Both the position numbers and the translations under genes were made by a program. DNA of 8,726 nt, taken from the NCBI GenBank assembly GCA_013002645.1, contig JABDJF010000604.1, forward strand, positions 1 to 8,726, written 5' to 3'. Of the stretch, positions 1 through 6,330 are shown piece by piece. The DNA comes from Myxococcales bacterium (GTDB lineage: Bacteria > Myxococcota_A > Polyangia > Polyangiales > Houyiibacteriaceae). The notes beneath the pieces were generated by a model. That model was not told the origin of the DNA, did not search any database, and saw nothing but the letters and a program-made list of their open reading frames with translations. How positions within the stretch are numbered: the first letter of the stretch is position 1; every line of letters begins with the position of its first letter.

Positions 1-902
1 ATGGTGGGATTTCGGTGTTTGCGGGCGTTGGGGAGCGGACCCGTGAGGGCAACGACCTGCTACTCGAGATGAGTGAGTCGAAGCTCGAAACAGGCGAGAC
101 AGTCCTCTCGAAGACGGCGCTCATCTACGGCCAGATGAACGAGCCGCCCGGCGCACGCGCGAGAGTTGCGTTGAGCGCGTTGACGGTGGCAGAGTACTTC
201 CGAGACGATGAAGGCCAGGACGTCCTTCTCTTCGTCGACAACATCTTCCGCTTCACGCAGGCGGGCTCCGAGGTGTCGGCGCTTCTCGGCCGCATTCCTT
301 CTGCCGTCGGTTACCAGCCTACGTTGGCCACCGAGATGGGCGAGCTCCAGGAGCGCATCACGTCGACCAACAAAGGCTCGATCACTTCGGTTCAGGCGAT
401 TTACGTCCCTGCAGATGACTTGACCGACCCGGCGCCGGCGACGACGTTTGCTCACTTGGATGCGACGACCGTGTTGTCGCGTTCGATCGCGGAGCTCGGC
501 ATCTACCCGGCGGTCGATCCGCTCGACTCGAGCTCGACGATGCTCGACCCGGGCATTCTCGGCGAGCGTCACTATCGCGTCGCGCGGGGCGTGCAGGAAA
601 CCCTCCAGAAGTACAAGGATCTGCAGGACATCATTGCGATTCTCGGCATGGACGAGCTCAGCGAAGACGACCGCATGGTCGTCGACCGAGCGCGCAAGAT
701 TCAGCGCTTTTTGTCGCAGCCATTCTTCGTCGCCGAGCAGTTCACGGGTCTCAAGGGGGCATACGTGCCGCTCGAAGAGAGCGTCTCGGGCTTCGAGGAG
801 ATCCTCGACGGTAAGCTCGACCACATCCCCGAGCAGGACTTCTACCTCAAGGGCGGCGTCGAAGAGGTCAAGGAAGCGTATGCCAAGCGGTCGAAGGACT
901 GA
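1..902 (+). CDS. atpD: ATP synthase F1 subunit beta (5' truncated by window edge)
   Basis: Catalytic beta subunit of F1Fo ATP synthase, which makes ATP from ADP and phosphate on the cytoplasmic face of the membrane. The reading frame is open from base 3 (GGISVFAGVGERTREG), so the GTG at 15 is an internal valine and not a start; the N-terminal barrel and P-loop lie upstream of the window. Visible hallmarks, numbered from that valine: GERTREGND (catalytic Glu at 7), the Walker B strand VLLFVDNIFRF (70-80), the alpha/beta family signature PAVDPLDSSS (165-174), and the DELSEDD loop (213-219) that pushes on the gamma/epsilon rotor. The C-terminus matches the usual length of the family. atpC follows after 12 nt on the same strand, the normal end of an atp operon. 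No frameshift or missing key residue was seen in the visible part. Confidence 0.98.
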   Translation, partial: GGISVFAGVGERTREGNDLLLEMSESKLETGETVLSKTALIYGQMNEPPGARARVALSALTVAEYFRDDEGQDVLLFVDNIFRFTQAGSEVSALLGRIPSAVGYQPTLATEMGELQERITSTNKGSITSVQAIYVPADDLTDPAPATTFAHLDATTVLSRSIAELGIYPAVDPLDSSSTMLDPGILGERHYRVARGVQETLQKYKDLQDIIAILGMDELSEDDRMVVDRARKIQRFLSQPFFVAEQFTGLKGAYVPLEESVSGFEEILDGKLDHIPEQDFYLKGGVEEVKEAYAKRSKD

Positions 903-914
903 TTGGGCGAAACG

Positions 915-1343
915 ATGGCGAACTCCGAATACCTACAGCTCGATGTCGTCACACCCCAGGGATCCGTGCTTTCCGCCAGAGTCGATTCGGTTCAGGCGCC
1001 CAGCGTCGAGGGCGAGTTCGGTGTCCTCCCAAACCACCTTCCGCTCCTGGCTGCACTCAAGTGCGGGCTCTTGGTGTGGGAAGTCGAGGGTACGCGAAGG
1101 ATCGCCGCGATCGGCCCGGGCTTCGTCGAAGGCGGGCCGGACAAAGTGCTTCTGTTGACCGACGTCTATGCGTCGCCCGAGCAGATCAATCCCGACGCGG
1201 TGCGCGAAGAGCTGGCCAAAGCGGAAGAGGCACTCAAAGCCTACGACGAGCTCTACGAAGGCCCCGACTACAACGAGCTTCAGCGCAACGTCGATTGGGC
1301 GCACGCTCGTCTCGAAGCCTACGCCGCTTCTCGCGCGGTCTAG
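915..1343 (+). CDS. atpC: ATP synthase F1 subunit epsilon
   Basis: Epsilon subunit of F1, part of the rotor stalk, which couples gamma to the c-ring and in many bacteria restrains ATP hydrolysis. The product is 142 aa. Residues 1-87 form the beta-sandwich, with the family motif GEFGVLPNHLPL at 33-44. Residues about 93-138 form the charged alpha-helical hairpin. The ATP-binding I/L-D-x-x-R-A motif of Bacillus-type epsilon is not evident in the hairpin, so ATP sensing by this subunit is doubtful. I chose the ATG at 915, 12 nt after the atpD stop, over the in-frame TTG at 903, because the protein then begins MANSEYLQLDVVTP like other family members. The ribosome binding site is weak (GGGCGA), consistent with translation coupled to atpD. 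The stop TAG (1341-1343) overlaps the stop codon of rnc on the other strand. Confidence 0.96.
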   Translation: MANSEYLQLDVVTPQGSVLSARVDSVQAPSVEGEFGVLPNHLPLLAALKCGLLVWEVEGTRRIAAIGPGFVEGGPDKVLLLTDVYASPEQINPDAVREELAKAEEALKAYDELYEGPDYNELQRNVDWAHARLEAYAASRAV

Positions 1344-2071
1344 TTTGGTTCCCCTTCGGAGGGGGCTTGGTTCCACTTGTCGAGGGCTAGGAGCGCTGCT
1401 GCCTGCTCGGCCTGGATTTTGGAGCGGCCGGCGCCGGTCGAGACCTCTTCGTCATTCAGCTCGAGCGCCACGATGAACTCCCGGTCGTGATCGGGACCGT
1501 CGGTTTCGAGGAGCCGGTAGCTCGGCGTGCCCCCGAGATGCGCCTGGGCCCACTCCTGTGCCCGCGACTTGGCGTCGCGATGCCCCGGCGCGCTGGTGTG
1601 AAGACGCGGCTCGAAAACTCCGCGAGCTGCTTCAAAAGCCGCGTTACCGCCTCCATCCTGATAAATCGCCCCGATGCAGGCCTCGAACGCGCTCGCGAGC
1701 AAACGGGGCTTGAATCGGCCGCCCGACTTCTGTTCTCCCTTGCCGAGCCGCATGGCCTCGCCGACGCCGATCGTCTCCGCGGCTTCCGAAAGCCCTTTTT
1801 CGCTGACCAGGTCGGCCCTTCGACGCGTGAGCTCGCCTTCGTCCGCATCGGCAAACTGCACGTACAAGAGAGAGGCGACGACGAGATCGATGACCGCATC
1901 GCCGAGGAATTCGAGGCGCTCGTTGTCGGTCCGGGCTAGGTCAGGCCGCTCGTTCTTGAACGAGGTGTGGGTGAGCGCGTCGAGCAACAGACTGCCGTCG
2001 GCAAATGAGTAACCGAGCTGCTCACACAGGCGCAGTGCCGCTTCATCGAGTGGCGCATCGCGATTGGACAT
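1340..2071 (-). CDS. rnc: Ribonuclease III
   Basis: Endoribonuclease that cuts double-stranded RNA in rRNA precursors and structured mRNAs as a dimer in the cytoplasm. From the ATG at 2071 the product is 243 aa, normal for the family. The RNase III domain (about 8-157) holds the signature NERLEFLGDAV (50-60, with Glu51, Glu54, Asp58) and the EGEL segment (78-81). The motif LLASAFEACIGAIYQDGG (125-140) supplies the essential Glu130, but Ser127 stands where E. coli has metal-binding Asp114. A double-stranded RNA-binding domain follows (about 167-234), ending in the typical GRSKIQAEQAAALLAL. A TTG at 2080 would add three residues (MES). The ATG is preferred, although GGAG is only 3 nt upstream of it. 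The gene is divergent from the GNAT gene and convergent with atpC. Usual partners such as era or lepB are not next to it. Confidence 0.95.
   Translation of the reverse strand: MSNRDAPLDEAALRLCEQLGYSFADGSLLLDALTHTSFKNERPDLARTDNERLEFLGDAVIDLVVASLLYVQFADADEGELTRRRADLVSEKGLSEAAETIGVGEAMRLGKGEQKSGGRFKPRLLASAFEACIGAIYQDGGGNAAFEAARGVFEPRLHTSAPGHRDAKSRAQEWAQAHLGGTPSYRLLETDGPDHDREFIVALELNDEEVSTGAGRSKIQAEQAAALLALDKWNQAPSEGEPN
1351..1364 (+). terminator. Candidate hairpin just after atpC
   Basis: CCCCT (1351-1355) pairs with AGGGG (1360-1364) around a TCGG loop, 7 nt after the atpC stop. It lies inside the last codons of rnc on the opposite strand. It could end the atp operon transcript, but the stem is only 5 bp and the bases that follow (GCTTGGTTCC) are not a true U-tract, so it is a weak candidate. 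Confidence 0.3.
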
Positions 2072-2123
2072 CGACTCCAACGTACCAGCTGACCGGAGAG
2101 GGATCCATTGGCAAGCGGTGCCA

Positions 2124-2132
2124 TGGTATACG
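2124..2132 (+). promoter_or_regulatory. Possible extended -10 promoter for the GNAT gene
   Basis: TGGTATACG resembles an extended -10 element (TGnTATAAT). It ends 6 nt before the GTG at 2139, so transcription might start at or very near that codon. No good -35 hexamer stands 16-18 nt upstream. The core GTATAC is its own reverse complement, so a promoter toward rnc is equally possible. The 67-bp gap between rnc and the GNAT gene must hold promoters for both directions. Confidence 0.22.
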
Positions 2133-2138
2133 CCAGCC

Positions 2139-2684
2139 GTGGACTTTCCCCCCGATGAGCTCGAAACGGCCCGGCTCTTGTTACGCCGTCCGCGCGTTGA
2201 GGATGCCGAGCCCGCATACGACTCCTACGCCAGCGATCCAAAGATCACGCGCTACATGACTTGGTCCGCACATGACAACCCTGCACAGACCCGGGAGTTC
2301 TTTCAGCAAACCATCGACGCTTGGGACCTGCGGATGGGGCATCGCGTTTGGCTCATCGAGCGCAAAGACGATGGCGTACTCACCGGCACGATCGGATGCA
2401 CCGTACACTTCCATCGCGTGGAAATCGGCTTCGCGCTCGGAAGCCGGTTCTGGGGTCGAGGCTACATGCCCGAAGCGCTGTCGAAAGTCTGCGATGCGGC
2501 CTTTGCGGACCAACGGATCGCACGCGTCCAGGCACTCTGCGACGAAGAAAACGCGCAGTCATCGCGCGTCTTACAGAAGGTGGGAATGCGGCGCGAAGGC
2601 CGGCTTCGGCAATACGGCATGCATCCAAACCGCTCGCCGCTGCCCCGAGACTGCCTGATGTATGCCCTGGTTCGCGGCGATTGA
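2139..2684 (+). CDS. GNAT family N-acetyltransferase, RimJ/RimL-like
   Basis: Predicted acetyl-CoA dependent N-acetyltransferase of the RimJ/RimL type. Relatives acetylate ribosomal protein N-termini, amino acids or small amines; the substrate here cannot be told. From the GTG at 2139 the product is 181 aa. The N-terminus has the typical strand ELETARLLLRRPRVEDAEP (7-25). The core strand VEIGFALG (94-101) leads into the acetyl-CoA loop RFWGRGY (103-109, pattern R-x-x-G-x-G), followed by a helix starting at PEAL. Motif B, NAQSSRVLQKVGMRREG (138-154), is the segment that usually supplies the Asn and Ser near the acetyl group and the VGM turn. In-frame alternatives are GTG at 2118 and TTG at 2064; the last would run into the rnc start. 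None has a clear ribosome binding site at normal spacing (GGAGAGG at 2095-2101 is about 16 nt from the GTG at 2118). The rhomboid gene follows 33 nt later and may share its transcript. Confidence 0.85.
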   Translation: MDFPPDELETARLLLRRPRVEDAEPAYDSYASDPKITRYMTWSAHDNPAQTREFFQQTIDAWDLRMGHRVWLIERKDDGVLTGTIGCTVHFHRVEIGFALGSRFWGRGYMPEALSKVCDAAFADQRIARVQALCDEENAQSSRVLQKVGMRREGRLRQYGMHPNRSPLPRDCLMYALVRGD

Positions 2685-2717
2685 ACCGGGGATCGAAGCG
2701 ACTACACTTCGCCCTCG

Positions 2718-3626
2718 ATGCGGATGTTGACGACCGTAACGGACGAGACCGAGGCGAAAACCCTCGGTGATGCGCTCTATGCAGACGGCGTGGTCACCAC
2801 CCTCAAGGAGACTCGGGACGGCTCGATTGCGATCTGGGTGCACGACGAAACGCAGTTGGAACAAGCGCGCGCCTTCTTGAATGGTTTTGATCCGAGCTCG
2901 AGTCGATTTGCCGAGATGGCAAAGCAGGCCCGCACACGCCGCAAGAAGGAAGCCAAGGCCGACGAGCGACTTCGGGCGCGGACCGAAAGGATTCGCGGGC
3001 AGATCGAAGCCAAACAGAACATGCGCATCGGGACGGTGACGATCGGCCTGATCGCAATCTGCGTCGTCGTCTTCTTCTTGACCGACATGGGTGAGAACAT
3101 CGCCGTCGTCGGCTATTTCACCTTCGTCCCGCCCGTGCTGACGCGAGGCGGCGCGATTTGGGGCAGTGTGAGCGCGATTTGGGAGGGGCAGCCCTGGCGC
3201 TTGTTCACGCCGATGTTCCTGCACTTCGGCTTCATACACATCCTGTTCAACATGTGGTGGCTCAAGGACCTCGGCACGGCGATCGAGCGCGTGTTCTCTG
3301 CGCGCTACCTGCTGGTCTTCGTCTTGGTCACCGCGGCGTTCTCGCACGTTCTCGAATACGGAATGTCGGGCCCTACGATCTTCGGCGGCATGTCGGGCGT
3401 GGTCTACAGTCTGTTTGCCTTCATCTGGATCCGAGGCCGCCTCGACCCGAGCTTCCCGTACCGAATGCCACAGCAACTGGTGACGTTCATGTTGATCTGG
3501 TTGGGACTAGGTTTCACCGGATGGGTCGGGCATATTGCAAATTGGGTGCACACCGGCGGGCTGCTCGTTGGCGCAGCCTGGGGAGTGATCTCGTCCGGGT
3601 ACATCCAGCGCAAGCTGGGTCGCTGA
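2718..3626 (+). CDS. glpG: GlpG-type rhomboid intramembrane serine protease
   Basis: Integral membrane protease of the rhomboid family, which cleaves transmembrane segments of other proteins within the inner membrane. The product is 302 aa. Residues 3-57 match the cytosolic GlpG N-terminal domain (ALYADGV, then IAIWVHDETQLEQARAFL). Residues 63-100 form a strongly basic, probably helical linker rich in Arg, Lys and Glu. The first membrane segment is about 104-121, and the six-helix rhomboid core follows. The active site is complete: oxyanion residues His174 and Asn178 in HILFN, nucleophile Ser226 in GGMSGVVY, and general base His278 in ANWVHTGGLLVG. The ATG at 2718 is followed by a second at 2724, which would give MLTTVTDE and is equally plausible; no strong ribosome binding site precedes either. 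The usual E. coli neighbours glpE and glpR are absent, so the symbol reflects architecture and not the same physiological role. Confidence 0.93.
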   Translation: MRMLTTVTDETEAKTLGDALYADGVVTTLKETRDGSIAIWVHDETQLEQARAFLNGFDPSSSRFAEMAKQARTRRKKEAKADERLRARTERIRGQIEAKQNMRIGTVTIGLIAICVVVFFLTDMGENIAVVGYFTFVPPVLTRGGAIWGSVSAIWEGQPWRLFTPMFLHFGFIHILFNMWWLKDLGTAIERVFSARYLLVFVLVTAAFSHVLEYGMSGPTIFGGMSGVVYSLFAFIWIRGRLDPSFPYRMPQQLVTFMLIWLGLGFTGWVGHIANWVHTGGLLVGAAWGVISSGYIQRKLGR

Positions 3627-3628
3627 CA

Positions 3629-3663
3629 CCCCGTAAAGACGCCGCTTCGCGCCGTCCACGGGG
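3629..3663. terminator. Imperfect hairpin between convergent genes, possible bidirectional terminator
   Basis: The outer stem CCCCGT (3629-3634) pairs with ACGGGG (3658-3663). The inner stem GACG (3638-3641) pairs with CGTC (3653-3656). After one C-C mismatch, CGC (3643-3645) pairs with GCG (3649-3651) around a TTC loop. That is 13 pairs in all, in the 87-bp gap between the rhomboid and DUF1415-like stops. There is no T-run on either side, so intrinsic termination would be weak; it could instead act as an mRNA 3' end stabiliser. Confidence 0.4.
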
Positions 3664-3713
3664 CTTCGCCGCCTCTACCCCCGGCGACGGAATCGCTTCA
3701 CGTGGCGCCGCTG

Positions 3714-4352
3714 TCAGAATAGCGGCATCAGCCGGGCATAGCTCCGTTCCCTGTCCGTCCGAATATCGTCCAAAATCACTTGAATCTCCGTCTTTCCCTC
3801 GCGCTCGATCATCCGCTCGTTGTGCGAGACGACAGAGGCGGCGACGCTCTGCGGAGGCTTCTTGGTTTTCAGATCCTGCATGTCGAGCTCGAAGATATCG
3901 GCGTAGTGGGGCGGGTCCTGCGCGCGGATTTCTTCGAGGCGCCTTCTTCGGACCAGTTGCACCGTAGGATCGGGGGTCTGCCGTAGGAACTGAATCGAAC
4001 CCACGGATTCAGCCGGGCTCGGGTGAAAAGGCGCGGCTAGAAAGACGTGGTCCAGCAGCGGAGCGAGCGAAGTCGCCCAGTCCGAGAAGGCATCCGAACC
4101 TGCGGTGAAGCGTGGGGCGATCACGAACGCGACCTCGACGCTAAGGTCGTCCGCCCATCCGGCCAGCACCGGGGCTAGCTCTTCCGGGCGGCATGACGCG
4201 TTCGTCACGACGTGTGCGCGAATGCGCTTCGCTTCGCGCGCTGGTTTCGCCCAGGGACAAACCGAAAAGCGCTCGATGAGCTCGCGCTGGTAGCGCTCGT
4301 GGAGCCGGAGCGCCTCACGCCGGAGCGCCTCATGGGGATTCACCGGGCTCAA
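3714..4352 (-). CDS. DUF1415-like protein of unknown function
   Basis: The product is 212 aa from a TTG at 4352, or 209 aa from a GTG at 4343. It resembles the DUF1415 family, whose function is not known to me. Shared features are the early motif VCPWAK (31-36, family LCPFAK), a central hydrophobic strand VEVAFVIAP (72-80), FLAAPFHPS (104-112, family VASFHPxY), and the segment RQTPDPTVQLVR (124-135, family NRSPYPTLHLLR). Cys32, Lys36, His110 and the Arg residues are candidate functional positions. No signal peptide or membrane helix is seen, so it is probably cytoplasmic. The TTG start overlaps the NUDIX stop (TTGA), suggesting coupled translation; the GTG lies just after it. The N-terminus carries a duplicated five-residue unit (EALRR, EALRL) from a 15-bp tandem repeat. 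The C-terminal part after about 165 is charged and not recognised. Family assignment is by motif memory only. Confidence 0.6.
   Translation of the reverse strand: MSPVNPHEALRREALRLHERYQRELIERFSVCPWAKPAREAKRIRAHVVTNASCRPEELAPVLAGWADDLSVEVAFVIAPRFTAGSDAFSDWATSLAPLLDHVFLAAPFHPSPAESVGSIQFLRQTPDPTVQLVRRRRLEEIRAQDPPHYADIFELDMQDLKTKKPPQSVAASVVSHNERMIEREGKTEIQVILDDIRTDRERSYARLMPLF
4304..4333. repeat. 15-bp tandem direct repeat in the DUF1415-like gene
   Basis: GCCGGAGCGCCTCAC (4304-4318) is followed at once by GCCGGAGCGCCTCAT (4319-4333), 14 of 15 bases identical. It is in frame and encodes two copies of a five-residue helical unit near the protein's N-terminus, so a gain or loss of a unit would keep the frame. 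Confidence 0.85.
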
Positions 4353-4825
4353 TCCGTCGCCCGCGGGATTCGCTTCGAGAGATATTCGTCGAGATGGGGC
4401 ACGATCTGCATGCTCAGCGCCTCGTCCGGCATGAGGAACTGTGCCCGAACGACTTCACGGTTATCGACTTGCACCTTCGGCTCGGCTTCCATCTCGAGCT
4501 CGTAGATGTCGAGCGTGTCCTGACGGTGCTCAAACACGTGCGTGCCATGATAAGCATGCGTCAGTCGCTTGGGCTGCACGTTGATGCCGACCTCTTCACG
4601 GAGCTCGCGCGCCGCAGCCGTCCGACGATCTTCGCGGGGTCGGACGTAGCCGCCAGGCAAGGTGAGCTGAGCTCGGTAGGAGTTTTTGACGAGCAAGACT
4701 CGGCCGTGGTGCCAGACCGCAACGAGCGCTCCGGTCGTCTCCGGTCGTCGAACGAACCACAGAAGCCGTAACCCCCAATGCGCCACCCGATACACCGCCC
4801 TGATCAAGGCGTTGAACATGGCCAC
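4349..4825 (-). CDS. NUDIX hydrolase
   Basis: Predicted pyrophosphohydrolase acting on a nucleoside diphosphate linked to another group; the substrate cannot be assigned. From the GTG at 4825 the product is 158 aa; the ATG at 4819 gives 156 aa and is at least as likely. The Nudix box is perfect at residues 59-81 (pattern G-x5-E-x7-R-E-L-R-E-E-V-G-I), with Glu74, Glu77 and Glu78 as the metal ligands. The strand before it, RVLLVKNSYRAQLTLPGG (42-59), is typical for the fold. Residues 3-27 form an extra hydrophobic and basic N-terminal helix (ALIRAVYRVAHWGLRLLWFV) not part of the core fold; it might lie on the membrane surface. The MATE gene ends 51 nt upstream on the same strand, and the DUF1415-like gene starts within its stop codon. 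No clear ribosome binding site is seen. Confidence 0.9.
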   Translation of the reverse strand: MAMFNALIRAVYRVAHWGLRLLWFVRRPETTGALVAVWHHGRVLLVKNSYRAQLTLPGGYVRPREDRRTAAARELREEVGINVQPKRLTHAYHGTHVFEHRQDTLDIYELEMEAEPKVQVDNREVVRAQFLMPDEALSMQIVPHLDEYLSKRIPRATD

Positions 4826-4876
4826 AGGTTACCAAAAGAGCCCGGAGCAGAGAAATCCTTGCCTAGCAGGCGGTCC

Positions 4877-6277
4877 TCAGAGAGTCGCGCCCTGGCGAGC
4901 CCATTGCCCGCGCCGATAGGCGAGAATGCCGAGGAACATGCGCACCACGAACGAAATGGGGACGGCGACCCAGATCCCGAACGCACCCCAGCCGACGACG
5001 AAACCGAGGAACCAGCTGAGCGGGACTTGAATGATGAGCGTGCCAACGATGTTGATCATCAGGCTGGCGTTGGTCGCGCCGGCGCCGCGGAGCATGCCGA
5101 TGAGCGCGATGTGAATACCGACGACCGGCATGCCCCAACCGAGGACTTGCATCCAGAGGATCGAATATCGGCCCAGCTCGGTCGCAGGATCGATATCGAA
5201 GATCGCGATAATCGGTGTCGCGCCGAACACGATCGACAAGCCGAGGAACGTCATGATGGCCGTCGACAATATGATTCCGCTGTGGACGACCTGGCGCGCC
5301 TCCGGCTCATCGCTAGCGCCAAGCGCGTTTCCGACCATTGCGCCAATGGCCTGCGAGACCCCCAACCCGGGCACAAAGGCCAAAGACTGAACCCTCAGTC
5401 CGACGCCGTGAGCCGCAACGGCCACCTGTGCCACCCGCGCCAGCATTCCGACGACCGAGAGGAACGCGATGTTGAGGACGAGCATGTCGAGCGCGGCCGG
5501 CGCCCCGATGCGAAAAAGATCGCGGGCGAGCGGCCGGTCGAGCCTTGCGAAGCCGAGACGTGCGCGCACACCGTAAACGACGTCACGCCTCAGAATGAGC
5601 ACCATCAGGATGACCGCAACGGCCTGAGAAATCACGGTTCCCCAGGCAGCGCCCCGGACACCCATGGCCGGAAGGCCAAGGCGCCCCAAGATCAGGCCAT
5701 AGTTCAACACGATATTGATGAGGTTGCTCAACAGCGCGATCATGAAGGGCAGCATCGTATTGCCGACCGCGCGAAGAGCCGCCGCGAACAGCATGTTTAG
5801 ATAGAAGAACACCGTCAGCGAAAGGAGTGGACGCAGGTAGCTCACCGCGAGGTCGCGGACCTCTGCCTCCGCACCAAGCCACTCCATGATCTGGCCGGCG
5901 GCGAGGTTGCCCACGATCGCCACAGCGATCGACACGAGGTAGGTGAGCAGGATGCTTTGGTGAAGAACGTGGTTGATGCGGTCGGACTGACGGGCACCGT
6001 GCGCACGCGAGATGAAAGCGACCGTTCCTACCGTCAGCCCGAGCATCGCGACCATCAGCAAAAAGACCAGCTGACCCGCAAACCCGAGCGCCGTCAGCGC
6101 TTCCTCGGCATTGCGCAGACGGCCGCACATGGCGGTGTCGACGGCCAAGGTGAGGACGCTGAGCAGATTCAAGCCGACGATTGGCATCGCCAGATCGAAG
6201 AGGCGCCGGAAGATGGTGCGATCGACGCTCTTGAATGGACCTGGCGCGGATTTCATCGGCGGCGGGGGACCTTGCAT
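4877..6277 (-). CDS. MATE family efflux transporter
   Basis: Multidrug and toxin extrusion family antiporter of the inner membrane, exporting organic compounds in exchange for Na+ or H+; the substrate is not known. The product is 466 aa, usual for the family, with two homologous halves of about six membrane segments each. Seen in order: the first helix with NLLSVLTLAVDTAMCGRL (37-54, Asp47 at the family's usual acidic position), GLTVGTVAFISRAHGA (80-95), the conserved ALRAVGNTMLPFMIAL (167-182), and the start of the second half at IGAPAALDML (257-266), with GMLRGAGATNASL (394-406) as the repeat of the earlier motif. The N-terminus begins with MQGPPPPMKS; the ATG at 6256 (Met8) is a possible alternative start. 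It is the first gene of a probable operon with the NUDIX and DUF1415-like genes. The kinase gene diverges from it across 53 bp. Confidence 0.93.
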   Translation of the reverse strand: MQGPPPPMKSAPGPFKSVDRTIFRRLFDLAMPIVGLNLLSVLTLAVDTAMCGRLRNAEEALTALGFAGQLVFLLMVAMLGLTVGTVAFISRAHGARQSDRINHVLHQSILLTYLVSIAVAIVGNLAAGQIMEWLGAEAEVRDLAVSYLRPLLSLTVFFYLNMLFAAALRAVGNTMLPFMIALLSNLINIVLNYGLILGRLGLPAMGVRGAAWGTVISQAVAVILMVLILRRDVVYGVRARLGFARLDRPLARDLFRIGAPAALDMLVLNIAFLSVVGMLARVAQVAVAAHGVGLRVQSLAFVPGLGVSQAIGAMVGNALGASDEPEARQVVHSGIILSTAIMTFLGLSIVFGATPIIAIFDIDPATELGRYSILWMQVLGWGMPVVGIHIALIGMLRGAGATNASLMINIVGTLIIQVPLSWFLGFVVGWGAFGIWVAVPISFVVRMFLGILAYRRGQWARQGATL

Positions 6278-6280
6278 CGA

Positions 6281-6292
6281 CCGTCACGACGG
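6281..6292. promoter_or_regulatory. Short inverted repeat in the MATE/kinase divergent gap
   Basis: CCGTC, two bases, GACGG: a 12-bp inverted repeat 3 nt upstream of the MATE ATG, in the 53-bp gap that must hold both divergent promoters. It is the size of a small operator half-site pair, but a repeat this short can occur by chance in GC-rich DNA. A second palindrome, GGCGCC, overlaps it at 6291-6296. Confidence 0.2.
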
Positions 6293-6330
6293 CGCCAGTA
6301 CTTTCGCGATGGTGCTAGTCTTCCGGGGCC

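Noticed and set aside
60..824. 254-aa open frame on the minus strand opposite atpD
   Set aside because: It is rich in Arg, Glu and Leu with no recognisable domain, and lies wholly opposite a strongly conserved gene in GC-rich DNA, where long antisense frames are expected.
2064..2138. N-terminal extension of the GNAT gene from the TTG at 2064
   Set aside because: It would overlap the rnc start codon, has no ribosome binding site, and adds 25 residues with no resemblance to the GNAT fold.
2694..2711. Hairpin CGAAG / CTTCG between the GNAT and rhomboid genes
   Set aside because: A five-base stem with an eight-base loop and no T-run; too weak to call a terminator or a regulatory site.
2571..3476. 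301-aa open frame on the minus strand opposite the rhomboid gene
   Set aside because: Arg/His/Asp-rich composition without domains, opposite a complete rhomboid with all catalytic residues.
4778..5800. 340-aa open frame on the plus strand opposite the MATE and NUDIX genes
   Set aside because: Extremely hydrophilic low-complexity composition (Arg, Asp, Glu, His), the expected mirror image of a hydrophobic membrane protein.
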